64,000 nt of DNA from Sporomusa acidovorans (GTDB taxonomy: Bacteria > Bacillota > Negativicutes > Sporomusales > Sporomusaceae): contig NZ_FNAM01000014.1 of NCBI RefSeq assembly GCF_900101845.1, positions 1 through 64,000 on the forward strand, given 5' to 3'. The notes under the pieces are model-generated. The model was given only the letters and a program-made list of their open reading frames with translations. It had not been told where the DNA came from and did not search any database. The first letter of the stretch is position 1; each line of letters starts with the position of its first letter. Of this stretch, positions 27,075 through 35,991 are shown one piece after another. The position numbers and the translations under genes were made by a program.

Positions 27075-28616
27075 ATGAAACAAGGATATATGGCAGAAAT
27101 AGGACAAGCTCCCTTATATATAAAAATGGACGAAACAGATAATGTGGCTGTTGTTGCGAATGACGGGGGAGTACCTGAGGGGGCGGTGTTTCCCAGTGGA
27201 CTTAAACTGTTGCAGCAGGTACCTCAGGGGCATAAAGTGGCTTTGACTGATTTAGAGCCCGGTCAGGCTATTATCCGCTATGGTGAGGTTATCGGCTATG
27301 CGGCGCAAGCGATAAAACAAGGCAGCTGGGTGCAGGAGTCTTTAGTTGAGTTGCCAACTGCCCCGGGGCTTGACGAATTGCCGTTGGCCACGAAAGTGCC
27401 AAAAGTCTTGCCTGCGCTGGCGGGGTATACTTTCGAAGGGTATCGCAATCCGGACGGCAGTGTCGGCACCAAAAATCTTTTGGGCATTTGCACCAGTGTA
27501 CAATGTGTGGTTGGCGTACTTAATTATGCAGTTAAACGAATTAACGCCGAAATCCTTCCTAAATATCCGCATGTTGACGGAGTCGTGGCCCTCAACCATG
27601 CCTATGGCTGTGGTGTGGCGATTAATGCGCCGGAAGCGGTTGTGCCCATCCGGACGATTCAAAATCTGGCAACCCACCCTAACTTTGGCGGGGAAATTAT
27701 GGTTCTTGGTCTGGGATGTGAGAAGCTGTCGCCGGAAAAAATCGCTCCCGGCGGCAATAGGATCAATATTATTTCGCTGCAGGATTATCAGGGGTTTGAC
27801 AGCATGGTAACAAAGATCATGCAGGCGGCTGAAGAACGTTTGCAGCGCCTCGATAAGCGCCGGCGTGTAACCTGTCCGGCCGCCGATTTGATCGTCGGAC
27901 TCCAATGCGGCGGCAGCGACGCCCTGTCGGGTGTTACGGCCAATCCGGCTGTAGGCTATGCAGCTGATTTGCTGGTGCGGGCGGGAGCTACTGTGTTGTT
28001 TTCTGAAGTCACCGAAGTACGCGATGCTGTGCATCTGCTGACTCCCCGCGTGGTTAATGAACAAGTGGGCCGTGATTTGATCCGGGAAATGAAGTGGTAT
28101 GACCATTACCTAAAACTTGGCGAGGTAGACCGTAGTGCGAATACTACGCCGGGCAATAAAAAAGGCGGTTTAGCCAATATTGTTGAAAAATCTATGGGTT
28201 CAATCGCCAAGTCGGGTAAAAGTGCTATTATGGGTGTTTTATCGCCAGGAGAAAAAGTCAGACAAAAAGGGCTTATTTATGCGGCGACACCGGCCAGTGA
28301 TTTTGTATGCGGCACTTGTCAGTTAGCCTCGGGGATACATCTGCAGGTATTTACCACCGGCCGCGGTACGCCTTATGGTCTTGCTATGGCGCCGGTTATT
28401 AAAGTGGGCACACGCAATGCCTTAAAGGAACAGTGGCATGATTTGATTGATATCAACGCCGGACGTATTGCTACCGGCGAAGTGACGCTTGAAGAAGTAG
28501 GCTGGGAAGTCTTCAAGTTTATTCTGGAGGTGGCCGGCGGACGTAAAAAGACTTGGGCAGATCATTGGGGGCTGCATAATGATTTATGCGTGTTTAACCC
28601 TGCGCCGATCACCTGA
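27075..28616 (+). CDS. garD: Galactarate dehydratase
   Basis: 513 residues with the GarD/UxaA architecture: an N-terminal SAF-like domain (about 1-100) joined to a long C-terminal catalytic region. Blocks such as [60 protein letters not shown] and [19 protein letters not shown] agree closely with E. coli GarD (523 residues) as I remember it. It dehydrates galactarate to 5-keto-4-deoxy-glucarate using iron. Altronate dehydratase shares the fold, but the similarity along the whole length favours GarD. It is the first gene of a sigma-54-driven operon whose later genes supply aldolase, carrier and tartronate-semialdehyde reductase. Confidence 0.93.
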   Translation: MKQGYMAEIGQAPLYIKMDETDNVAVVANDGGVPEGAVFPSGLKLLQQVPQGHKVALTDLEPGQAIIRYGEVIGYAAQAIKQGSWVQESLVELPTAPGLDELPLATKVPKVLPALAGYTFEGYRNPDGSVGTKNLLGICTSVQCVVGVLNYAVKRINAEILPKYPHVDGVVALNHAYGCGVAINAPEAVVPIRTIQNLATHPNFGGEIMVLGLGCEKLSPEKIAPGGNRINIISLQDYQGFDSMVTKIMQAAEERLQRLDKRRRVTCPAADLIVGLQCGGSDALSGVTANPAVGYAADLLVRAGATVLFSEVTEVRDAVHLLTPRVVNEQVGRDLIREMKWYDHYLKLGEVDRSANTTPGNKKGGLANIVEKSMGSIAKSGKSAIMGVLSPGEKVRQKGLIYAATPASDFVCGTCQLASGIHLQVFTTGRGTPYGLAMAPVIKVGTRNALKEQWHDLIDINAGRIATGEVTLEEVGWEVFKFILEVAGGRKKTWADHWGLHNDLCVFNPAPIT

Positions 28617-28661
28617 TGTGCGCAGGCCGGAACGCGATTCAAAATATAAGGAGGAGTGGCG

Positions 28662-29549
28662 ATGTTTCAAATAAAAGGAGTTGTGCCGCCGCTGATTACT
28701 CCGCTTGATGCGGAGGAAAAACTGGATATCCGGGCTTTGCGCAATTTGATTGAATATGTTATTGATGGCGGCGTACATGGAATATTTGTGCTGGGAAGTA
28801 CGGGCGAGTTTTATGGTCTTGATTATGCTGATAAGGTAAGGGTAGTGGAAACTACTTTGGAACAGGTCAACGGCCGGGTGCCGGTTTATGTCGGTGCAAG
28901 TGCCATTACGACCAAAGAGTGTGTAAAACTAACCCGCATGGCCAAGCAATCCGGCGCGGACGCTGTTACTGTTTTAACACCTATGTTTATTAATCCTACG
29001 GAAACCGAATTATACGATCATTTTCGAACGATTGCCGAGTCTGCGGACATTCCCATTATTCTCTACAACAATCCTGATCGGACAGGTGTAAATATGTCGG
29101 CCGGACTTATCGAAAAACTGGCTGATGTACCTAATATTGTGGGAGCGAAAGATACCAGCGGCGATATGACACTCACAGCCGAATATATCAGGCGCACACA
29201 AGGCAAAGGCTTTAGCGTAATGGCCGGGCGGGATACCATGATTTTGGCGACTTTGGTTTATGGCGGCACAGGCTGCGTAGCCGGAACGGCTAATGTACTG
29301 CCGAAACTTGTTGTGGAAATATACGACAAATATATGGCCGGCGATCTCCAAGGTTCACTTGATGCCCAGTACCGGCTGGCGTTGTTCCGCAATGCCTACA
29401 GTCTGGGCAGCTTCCCGGTAGTGCCCAAAGATGCGCTTAATCTTATGGGTGTCGACGTTGGTCATCCCATTAGACCGATTCAGCATATGTCGGATGCCAA
29501 TAAAGAAAAAATTAAAGAAATTTTGCTGAAAATCGGTGCGCTTACATAA
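28662..29549 (+). CDS. DapA/NAL-superfamily aldolase, predicted 5-keto-4-deoxy-glucarate aldolase
   Basis: 295 residues of the DHDPS/N-acetylneuraminate-lyase fold. Schiff-base Lys in IVGAKDTSGD, Tyr in IILYNNPDRTG and the carboxylate-binding GSTGEF loop are present. DHDPS itself is unlikely given the operon. The garD product needs cleavage to pyruvate and tartronate semialdehyde, which garR downstream reduces; E. coli uses the unrelated GarL for this. So this is the predicted aldolase, with a dehydratase (KdgD-type) as the alternative. ATG 28662 is chosen (AAGGAGG, 7 nt) over GTG 28656. It is 45 bp after garD. Confidence 0.82.
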   Translation: MFQIKGVVPPLITPLDAEEKLDIRALRNLIEYVIDGGVHGIFVLGSTGEFYGLDYADKVRVVETTLEQVNGRVPVYVGASAITTKECVKLTRMAKQSGADAVTVLTPMFINPTETELYDHFRTIAESADIPIILYNNPDRTGVNMSAGLIEKLADVPNIVGAKDTSGDMTLTAEYIRRTQGKGFSVMAGRDTMILATLVYGGTGCVAGTANVLPKLVVEIYDKYMAGDLQGSLDAQYRLALFRNAYSLGSFPVVPKDALNLMGVDVGHPIRPIQHMSDANKEKIKEILLKIGALT

Positions 29550-29621
29550 ATCTTTTTCCGTTATTATTGTCTTCAAAACTACTAATAAGTTAATTGAGTG
29601 ATAAAATAGGAGGGAAATAGT

Positions 29622-30890
29622 ATGTTTCGTAATTTCCGTCATGTTGTCCTAACAATGCTATTTTGCGCAGCCTTTATTAATTATGTGGACAGAGCGGCTT
29701 TGTCTATTGCGGCACCTTATATTTCCAAGGAATTTAATCTTAATCCTGCCGATATGGGACTTATATTCAGTAGTTTTTTCGTAGGCTATGCTTTATTTAA
29801 TTTTGTGGGGGGCTATTTGTCCGATATTTATGGTCCGAGGAAAATCTTTGGCGGAGCGATGGCCGTTTGGTCTGTTTTTGGCGGTCTGACGGCAGCCGTT
29901 TTTAACTTTTGGTCTTTGTATGTGGTACGCGTTCTGTTTGGCTTGGGGGAAGGACCTATCGGTTCGGGAAATAACAAGACGATTAATAACTGGTTTCCGG
30001 CCGGGGAAAGAGCGCGTGCCGTGGGGATTGCGACAGGCGGTATGTCTCTGGGAGCGGCATTAACAGGACCGATTGTAGGTTTCATGGCAATTAATTGGGG
30101 ATGGCGTACTCCCTTTCTTGTTTTGATGGTTATGGGACTGGTCTGGACATATGTCTGGTCAAAATTAATTACCGATTACCCCCGGGAAAATTCACGTGTC
30201 TCGGCTGAAGAACTGAAGGTTATTGAAGCAGGACAGACCAAACCTTCGCCGACAGCCGCCAAGCTTCCTTTAAGCTATTTTTTGAAACAGCCTACTGTCC
30301 TGGCCACGGCTATTGCCTTTTTTGCCAGTAACTACATTTTATATTTTTTCCTGACCTGGTTCCCCAGTTATTTAGTTATGGCCCATAATCTCAGCATTAA
30401 GAACATGGCGATTGTGTCGGTTATTCCCTGGTTGGTTGGTTTTTTGGGACAGGTTGGCGGCGGCTTTATTTCCGATATGGTGTTTAAAAAGACCGGTAAT
30501 CTGATGTTTTCCAGAAAAATTGTCATTGTTGTCTCGCTGCTGGCTTCCGCTCTTGGCGTCGGCTTTAGTGGGATGGTATCATCCGTTACCAGTGTGGTTG
30601 CGCTGATGTCTGTATCGATATTCTTCCAATATTTAACGACAGCTAATTTCTGGGCTGTTATTCAGGATACGGTGCGGGGCGAAAATGTTGGCGGGGTAGG
30701 TGGTTTTGTACACTTTTTATCGAATTTGTCCGGTATTATCGGCCCGGCAGCTACCGGCTATCTGGTACAAACCACAGGCAGCTTTACCATTCCCTTTTTG
30801 GTTGCCGGTGGCTTAGCAATTATTGGCCTACTCGCTATTGCATTTTTTGTAAAACCAATTCCTGATAATACGGCTTCTGTATCTGCTTGA
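29622..30890 (+). CDS. MFS transporter, ACS family (predicted galactarate/glucarate carrier)
   Basis: A 422-residue, 12-segment MFS protein starting MFRNFRHVVLTMLFCAAFINYVDRAAL. The YVDRAxLS block and the loop GYLSDIYGPRKIFG are typical of anion:cation symporters such as GudP and GarP. It lies between the aldolase and amidohydrolase genes and starts 72 bp after the aldolase with SD AGGAGGG. It most likely imports hexarates with protons. The exact acid is inferred from the operon. Confidence 0.87.
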   Translation: MFRNFRHVVLTMLFCAAFINYVDRAALSIAAPYISKEFNLNPADMGLIFSSFFVGYALFNFVGGYLSDIYGPRKIFGGAMAVWSVFGGLTAAVFNFWSLYVVRVLFGLGEGPIGSGNNKTINNWFPAGERARAVGIATGGMSLGAALTGPIVGFMAINWGWRTPFLVLMVMGLVWTYVWSKLITDYPRENSRVSAEELKVIEAGQTKPSPTAAKLPLSYFLKQPTVLATAIAFFASNYILYFFLTWFPSYLVMAHNLSIKNMAIVSVIPWLVGFLGQVGGGFISDMVFKKTGNLMFSRKIVIVVSLLASALGVGFSGMVSSVTSVVALMSVSIFFQYLTTANFWAVIQDTVRGENVGGVGGFVHFLSNLSGIIGPAATGYLVQTTGSFTIPFLVAGGLAIIGLLAIAFFVKPIPDNTASVSA

Positions 30891-30929
30891 TCTTTATTAC
30901 GAGTGATTTGGTATTAGAGGAGAATGACT

Positions 30930-32078
30930 ATGAAATGCGATATGCTTATTAAAGGCGGTCGTGTGATTGACCCGTTGCGGGCTGTCGATACCATTGCCGA
31001 CATCGTTGTTAAAGGCAAGAAGTTGCTGCCGGCAGATGATCTAACGCACTATCAGCCGGAATTAATCGTTGATGCCCGTGAGTGTATTGTCACACCCGGA
31101 CTCATCGACTTCCATACCCATGTCTTTTATCGTGGTACGGAAAACAGTATTGCGCCGGATGTTGGCTTGTTACCTTCGGGTGTCACCACGGCAGTGGATG
31201 GTGGCAGCGCCGGCAGTGCCAACTTTGAGGCGTTTTATCATCAGGTGATACGTACCAGTATGGTACGAATTATTGCCTATCTCAATATTTCCTCCGCCGG
31301 CCAGACTACCGTAAAATATGACGAAAACCTGGACCCTGGCTGTTTTGACAGTGAGAAAATCGCTGCTTTATTTCAACAGTACAGAGCGGTTCTTGCCGGC
31401 ATTAAAATCCGTTTTACTGCAGGAATTGTTAAGAATTTTGGACTGGCGGCACTGGAAAAGACGCTGTGCATTGCATCTGAGAATCACTGTCCTATTATGG
31501 TTCACCCTAATGACCCTCCTTGTACAATCGCCGAGCTTGTTGAACGGTTACGGCCGGGAGACGTATTTACCCACGTCTATCATGGCATGGGTAATGGCAT
31601 ACTTGATGAAAAAGGAATGATTAACAGAACGGTTACTGCGGCCAAGGGCAAAGGCGTAATGTTTGACGCTGCCAACGGGCGAAGCAACTTTGCCTTCAAG
31701 ACCGCTTGGCCGGCGATTAAAGCGGGCTTTTATCCGGATATTATCAGTTCGGATTTGACTCCTTTAAATCTCTACCGGCAACCTGCCTTTGGCTTGCCCT
31801 TTTTGATGTCAAAATATCTGGCTATGGGGATGCCGCTTGTGCAGGTTGTGGCCGCCTGTACGGCTACACCGGCCCGCTGCCTGCATATGAGTGATGAAAT
31901 TGGGACACTTGCCCCGGGCGCTTGTGCGGATATCGCTATCTTCCGCCTGGAAAATCGCAAAGTTAAGTTTGTGGATATCTATGGACAGGAATGTATGGGG
32001 TCGATGTTGCTGGTCCCGCAAATGACGGTTAAATCCGGCAACATTGCCTATAAAGATTTTGGATTTGGCATTGATTAA
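30930..32078 (+). CDS. Amidohydrolase/deacetylase-type metallohydrolase in the galactarate operon
   Basis: About 382 residues of the dihydroorotase-like amidohydrolase group. HxH in GLIDFHTHVFYRG, the carbamylated-Lys candidate in AGIKIRFTAG, His in PIMVHPNDPP and HVYHGMG, and the Asp region in IISSDLTPLNLY are visible. Characterised relatives act on N-acyl or ester/lactone substrates. Its place between the carrier and garR suggests opening of a galactaro-lactone or hydrolysis of an acylated or esterified hexarate, but this is a guess. ATG 30930 is preferred over ATG 30924 because GAGGAG then has 7 nt spacing. Confidence 0.75.
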   Translation: MKCDMLIKGGRVIDPLRAVDTIADIVVKGKKLLPADDLTHYQPELIVDARECIVTPGLIDFHTHVFYRGTENSIAPDVGLLPSGVTTAVDGGSAGSANFEAFYHQVIRTSMVRIIAYLNISSAGQTTVKYDENLDPGCFDSEKIAALFQQYRAVLAGIKIRFTAGIVKNFGLAALEKTLCIASENHCPIMVHPNDPPCTIAELVERLRPGDVFTHVYHGMGNGILDEKGMINRTVTAAKGKGVMFDAANGRSNFAFKTAWPAIKAGFYPDIISSDLTPLNLYRQPAFGLPFLMSKYLAMGMPLVQVVAACTATPARCLHMSDEIGTLAPGACADIAIFRLENRKVKFVDIYGQECMGSMLLVPQMTVKSGNIAYKDFGFGID

Positions 32079-32116
32079 CCAGCATTATGTAAATGAAAAC
32101 AAAGGAGAGATGCACA

Positions 32117-33001
32117 ATGAAAATTGGATTTATTGGACTGGGGATTATGGGCAAGCCGATGAGTAAGAATTTGCTCAAGGCTGGCTATGAACTGGTAGTT
32201 ATGGACAGGAACCAAAAAGCAGTCGACGAGGTTGTGGCTGCCGGTGCCCAAGCGGCGGCAACTCCTAAAGCAGTGGCTCAGCAAGCCGACATCGTTATTA
32301 CCATGCTGCCCAATTCACCACATGTAAAAGAGGTTGTTTTAGGGGAAAACGGTATTATTGAAGGCGCCCATAAAGGCCTGATCGTAGCGGATATGAGCTC
32401 TATCGCGCCTCTGGTTAGCCGTGAGCTGGCGCAAAAACTAGCGGAAAAAGGCGTGGAAATGCTTGATGCACCGGTAAGCGGCGGGGAACCGAAAGCGATT
32501 GACGGTACGATTTCCGTCATGGTTGGAGGCAAAAAAGCGGTATTTGATCAATGCTGTCCCGTATTAAAGGCAATGGCCGGTTCGGTGGTGCATACCGGTG
32601 ATGTGGGTGCAGGCAATATCACTAAACTAGCCAATCAAATTATTGTGGCTCTTAATATTGCGGCTGTGTCGGAAGCACTGGTGCTGGCCAGTAAAGCAGG
32701 CGTCGAGCCCGAATTAGTGTACCAGGCAATCAGGGGCGGGTTGGCAGGCAGTACAGTTCTTGACGCTAAAGCTCCGTTAATGATGGACCGTAAATTTGAT
32801 CCCGGTTTTAGAATTAACCTGCACATTAAAGATTTAAATAATGTACTGGAAACATCTCACGAGGTTGGCGTACCACTGCCGCTTACTGCCGCTGTGATGG
32901 AAATGATGCAATCACTGAAAATTGACGGCCTGGGTGAAGCCGATCATGCCAGTTTGGTCAAATATTATGAAAAGCTGGCTCAAATTGAAGTGAAGCGGTA
33001 G
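32117..33001 (+). CDS. garR: Tartronate semialdehyde reductase (2-hydroxy-3-oxopropionate reductase)
   Basis: 294 residues, the same length as E. coli GarR and closely similar along its whole length: MKIGFIGLGIMGKPMSKNLL, ITMLPNSPHVKEV, LDAPVSGGEPKAIDGT and IRGGLAGSTVLDAKAP. The Rossmann glycine motif is at residues 6-14 and the catalytic Lys is in NITKLANQ. It reduces tartronate semialdehyde to D-glycerate with NAD(P)H. ATG 32117 follows AAGGAGAG; an in-frame ATG at 32093 would add 8 residues without support. It closes the pathway begun by garD and the aldolase. No glycerate kinase is visible in the window. Confidence 0.93.
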   Translation: MKIGFIGLGIMGKPMSKNLLKAGYELVVMDRNQKAVDEVVAAGAQAAATPKAVAQQADIVITMLPNSPHVKEVVLGENGIIEGAHKGLIVADMSSIAPLVSRELAQKLAEKGVEMLDAPVSGGEPKAIDGTISVMVGGKKAVFDQCCPVLKAMAGSVVHTGDVGAGNITKLANQIIVALNIAAVSEALVLASKAGVEPELVYQAIRGGLAGSTVLDAKAPLMMDRKFDPGFRINLHIKDLNNVLETSHEVGVPLPLTAAVMEMMQSLKIDGLGEADHASLVKYYEKLAQIEVKR

Positions 33002-33005
33002 TCGC

Positions 33006-33037
33006 GAGAACCTCTTATCAGCAGATAGGAGGTTCTC
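33006..33037 (+). terminator. Hairpin after garR
   Basis: GAGAACCTC pairs with GAGGTTCTC around a 14-nt loop, followed only by TTAC. It could be a weak terminator or a processing hairpin that lowers expression of the PPC gene. Confidence 0.5.
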
Positions 33038-33079
33038 TTACAATACAAAACGAAATATAGGGTAAGGAGGAGGATTTTT

Positions 33080-33504
33080 ATGGAATATGCACGTTTTGGT
33101 TCAAAAATCGCAATGCGGCTTGACAAGGGAGAAGAGATTGTTGCTGCGGTTAAACAATTTTGCGAGCAGCAGAACATAGGATTGGCTTCGGTTGCCGCCA
33201 TCGGCGCGGTCAATAAAGTCAGTGTCGGCATTTTTATGCAGGATACCAAAGAATATCATCCTCAGGAATTTTCCGGCAGATGGAAATCGTCAGTCTGCTG
33301 GGTACAATTACCCAAAAAGACGGTACGGTTTATCCGCATTTGCATATCAGCTTAACCGACTCTTCTTACCGTGCTTTTGGCGGACACCTGAATGCGGCCT
33401 GGGTGGGGGCTACCTGCGAATTGATAGTTGATGTAATTGCGGGGCGGGTTGAAAGACAATTTAGTGAGGAAATCGGACTGAATTTGTTTAAGTTTGTTCG
33501 TTGA
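33080..33504 (+). pseudogene. PPC/DUF296-domain protein, disrupted by a -1 frameshift
   Basis: Frame 1 from ATG 33080 (SD AAGGAGGAGG) reads MEYARFGSKIAMRLDKGEEI... to YHPQEFSG near 33277 and then runs into unrelated sequence. The missing half continues in the next frame from 33280 as MEIVSLLGTITQKDGTVYP..., with the conserved HLHISL and FGGHLNAAWVGATCEL of PPC domains. One base is lacking around 33270-33280. Rejoined, the product would be about 141 residues, normal for single-domain bacterial PPC proteins, which are small trimeric proteins of unclear function. Neither the first frame (to 33355) nor the second alone makes a complete domain. It could be a real mutation or a sequencing error. 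It sits at the end of the galactarate operon. Confidence 0.85.
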
Positions 33505-33579
33505 TTTAGGGTTAGTGTTGTACCCCGGAAAAATGGGCTGAATTACTAATTTGGCACTACATAGGTGTAACTTATAAAG

Positions 33580-33625
33580 AACCCCCGCTTTCGCAAATGA
33601 TGATAAGAGAGCGGGGGTTAATTTA
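33580..33625 (+). terminator. Terminator closing the galactarate operon
   Basis: AACCCCCGCT pairs with AGCGGGGGTT (33580-33619) around a 20-nt loop and is followed by AATTTAAT. The rest of the 381-bp gap to 33886 is AT-rich and I recognise nothing else but the palindrome at 33837. Confidence 0.75.
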
Positions 33626-33836
33626 ATATAGCGAATTGTTCGGTTTACAAATATTAAGAAACTGTTAATAAGCTAGATAACAAGTCAAAAAAGTTATGGT
33701 GGATATCAATATAATCTGGAGGTAATTGTAAGATAATTGTAAAAACTATAGAATAATAGAAAAATTTGCAAGATATACACTATTTATGCAAAACAATCAA
33801 CTTTTTCCGGTTATTTTTATTATGTTGTGAAGTCTC

Positions 33837-33854
33837 CTTAGCTTATAAGCTAAG
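33837..33854. promoter_or_regulatory. 18-bp perfect palindrome before the amidohydrolase gene
   Basis: CTTAGCTTATAAGCTAAG is fully self-complementary and lies 31 bp before the GTG start at 33886. It could be an operator for the amidohydrolase/ABC genes or a leader hairpin. Confidence 0.45.
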
Positions 33855-33885
33855 ATGTTTTAATCTTATAAAAGGAGTGAATTGA

Positions 33886-34632
33886 GTGATAATTGATGTA
33901 CATGCACATTTAGGTCATGATGTTGTTTTTGATGAAGAGCAATCCGAGGAGCAGTTGATCGCAGGCTATAAGGAGCATCGTATCGATGGGGCCATTGTGC
34001 AGCCCTACATATGCCGGCCATATCTTGAGGATACCCGCCAAATTCATAATCGAATTTATGAATTAACAAAAAGCAAGGATAAACGTTTCTGGGGTATGGC
34101 TTCCATTAACCCGCATTTTAGGCCGGAGGATTATGATAAGGAGGCTACTCGCTGTATAAAAGAGTTAGGATTTGTCGGGCTAAAGATAACGCCTATCGCC
34201 CACGCTGTTCACCCCTCTTCCCGGGATGCTTTACATACTTTTGAGATTGCCCGGGCACTCAAGGTTCCTTTAATGATTCACACCGGCGCCGGTGTACCTT
34301 TTTCTGATCCAATCAGTGTAACCGGGGCGCTTGAAAGTTTTAAAGATGTTATTGTTGTACTTGCTCATGCCGGTTCTGAGATGCACAATCAACAAGCGAC
34401 ATATATTGCTAAGAAATATGATAATGTCTATCTGGAACCCAGTTGGGTCGGCGTGCTTGGCGTGGAAAAAATGATTAAACAGGTTGGCTGTGGCAAAATA
34501 CTGTTTTCTTCTGACTCCATAAGCAACATACCTGTCGAGATGGCGAAATATAAGTCGCTTATAAAAAATCAGGGCGATTTGGAAAAAATATTCGCTACAA
34601 ATGCAATTTCGGTGTACAACCTTGACGTATAA
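33886..34632 (+). CDS. Amidohydrolase_2-family hydrolase or decarboxylase
   Basis: 248 residues. The metal-binding HxH is at the N-terminus (MIIDVHAHLGH), with further ligand candidates in LMIHTGAG (His), VLAHAGSEM (His) and FSSDSIS (Asp). This is the amidohydrolase-related TIM-barrel family, which includes lactonases (such as 2-pyrone-4,6-dicarboxylate lactonase) and decarboxylases. GTG 33886 is the start, after AAGGAG with 10 nt spacing. It precedes a sugar-type ABC importer by 119 bp, so a lactonase acting on the imported sugar lactone is a reasonable guess, no more. Confidence 0.75.
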   Translation: MIIDVHAHLGHDVVFDEEQSEEQLIAGYKEHRIDGAIVQPYICRPYLEDTRQIHNRIYELTKSKDKRFWGMASINPHFRPEDYDKEATRCIKELGFVGLKITPIAHAVHPSSRDALHTFEIARALKVPLMIHTGAGVPFSDPISVTGALESFKDVIVVLAHAGSEMHNQQATYIAKKYDNVYLEPSWVGVLGVEKMIKQVGCGKILFSSDSISNIPVEMAKYKSLIKNQGDLEKIFATNAISVYNLDV

Positions 34633-34751
34633 GTTGAAGGGGTGATTTTCTCAGATTATTTGGCAGCCTTTACTTGAGCCAGAGGACGGTGATTGCATGA
34701 AATATTTATGAACTATCGCTTTCCGGGACTAAATAAGAGGAGGAATTTATT

Positions 34752-35804
34752 TTGAAGAATGTAATGAGTCGCATTTTGTTAGTAATTTTAGCTTTAGGTA
34801 TTCTTCTAGTCAGTGCTGCTTGCAGCAATTCACAACCTTCAAGTAAGACAGAACAAAAAAACTCAGGTAAAAAGCCGGTAATTGCCATATCTAATTCTTT
34901 CTATGGCAATACCTGGAGACATCAAATGGTTGATGCTTATGAGGCTGCCGCCAAACAGGCTAAAGCGGAAGGAGTAATTGCCGATTATATTATCCTTAAT
35001 GGCGATGGCACACAACAAACGCAAATGACACAAATGAATGACCTGATTTTAAAGCATGTTGATGTTATTGCCATAGATTCTTTTTCTCCCACAGCCATGA
35101 ATGGCGTGATTGAGAAGGCGGAAAAGGCTGGCATTAAGGTACTGTCGTTTGACTCCATTGCAACTGAGAAAGATAATTATAAATTGAATTTCGATTTTCC
35201 TAAATTTGGTCGTGACATGGCAAACTATGCGGTTAAGGAATTTAACGGGAAGGCTAATGTCTTGATTGTCCGTGGTGTTGCAGGCTCGGCCCCTGATAAT
35301 GACATGTATGAAGGCACTATGGAAGTATTAAAAAACCAGCCGGATATGAAAGTGGTTGGAACCGTTTACGGTCAGTGCACAACTTCTGTAACAAATTCTC
35401 AGATCAGCAGTATTCTGCCGAGTTTGCCCAATGTTGATGTTGTAATTTTACAAAGCGGCGGCGATGATTATGGTGCTGTCCAGGCTTTCCAAACAGCAGG
35501 AAAACCTGTCCCCAAAATTCTCGCTAATGGATCTGCCGAGTTTGTAAAATGGTGGTATGAAGAAAATAAGAAAAACGGATATACAACCTGGGGAGAATGT
35601 TCTACTCCTGGAATTGGCAGTGTGGCTGTTTGGCTTTCTATTGCATTAGCTAATGGCGAAAATGTTCCTAAAGATATGATTATGCCTTTTGCTGAAATTT
35701 CACAGCAAGATCTGCAAAAATATCAGAGCATGCAGCCGGGGACAATTGTAAGTCCTGATTATTCGAAGGAATGGGTTTATCAAAATCTCTTAAATAAAAA
35801 ATAA
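34752..35804 (+). CDS. Sugar-type ABC transporter substrate-binding lipoprotein
   Basis: 350 residues. A signal peptide with lipobox-like VSAAC (Cys near residue 24) is followed by a low-complexity Ser/Gln/Lys linker and then a Peripla_BP_4 (ribose-binding-type) domain from KPVIAISNSFYGNTWRHQM. Typical strand-loop features LIVRGVAGSAPDN and VVILQSGGDDYG are present. It would be anchored to the outer face of the inner membrane and deliver ligand to the permease genes downstream. Start TTG 34752 with AGGAGGAA 7 nt upstream. Ligand unknown; the neighbouring acid-sugar genes suggest a sugar or sugar acid. Confidence 0.9.
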   Translation: MKNVMSRILLVILALGILLVSAACSNSQPSSKTEQKNSGKKPVIAISNSFYGNTWRHQMVDAYEAAAKQAKAEGVIADYIILNGDGTQQTQMTQMNDLILKHVDVIAIDSFSPTAMNGVIEKAEKAGIKVLSFDSIATEKDNYKLNFDFPKFGRDMANYAVKEFNGKANVLIVRGVAGSAPDNDMYEGTMEVLKNQPDMKVVGTVYGQCTTSVTNSQISSILPSLPNVDVVILQSGGDDYGAVQAFQTAGKPVPKILANGSAEFVKWWYEENKKNGYTTWGECSTPGIGSVAVWLSIALANGENVPKDMIMPFAEISQQDLQKYQSMQPGTIVSPDYSKEWVYQNLLNKK

Positions 35805-35884
35805 GCAGTAAAGTTGGATAAAGGGGTTCGTACAATTGCTTTTTAAGATCTCCTTTGGCTAACTTTATAAGTGCGGTTTGATGA

Positions 35885-35918
35885 TGAACCTTGAGCAAAC
35901 ACTCAAGGTTCATTTTTC
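35885..35918 (+). terminator. Attenuating terminator between binding-protein and ATPase genes
   Basis: TGAACCTTGAG pairs perfectly with CTCAAGGTTCA around CAAACA and runs into TTTTTC. A partial terminator here would give more binding protein than membrane complex, as in many ABC operons. Confidence 0.8.
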
Positions 35919-35991
35919 AAAAGATACAAGGCTGTAAGTAACTAACGTTGGAATAAGAATACATTTTAAAATAGCATAAAGGAGGCCTTTC

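Noticed and set aside
27342-28106. 254-codon ORF on the minus strand inside garD
   Set aside because: Antisense to garD, which matches a known enzyme along its full length.
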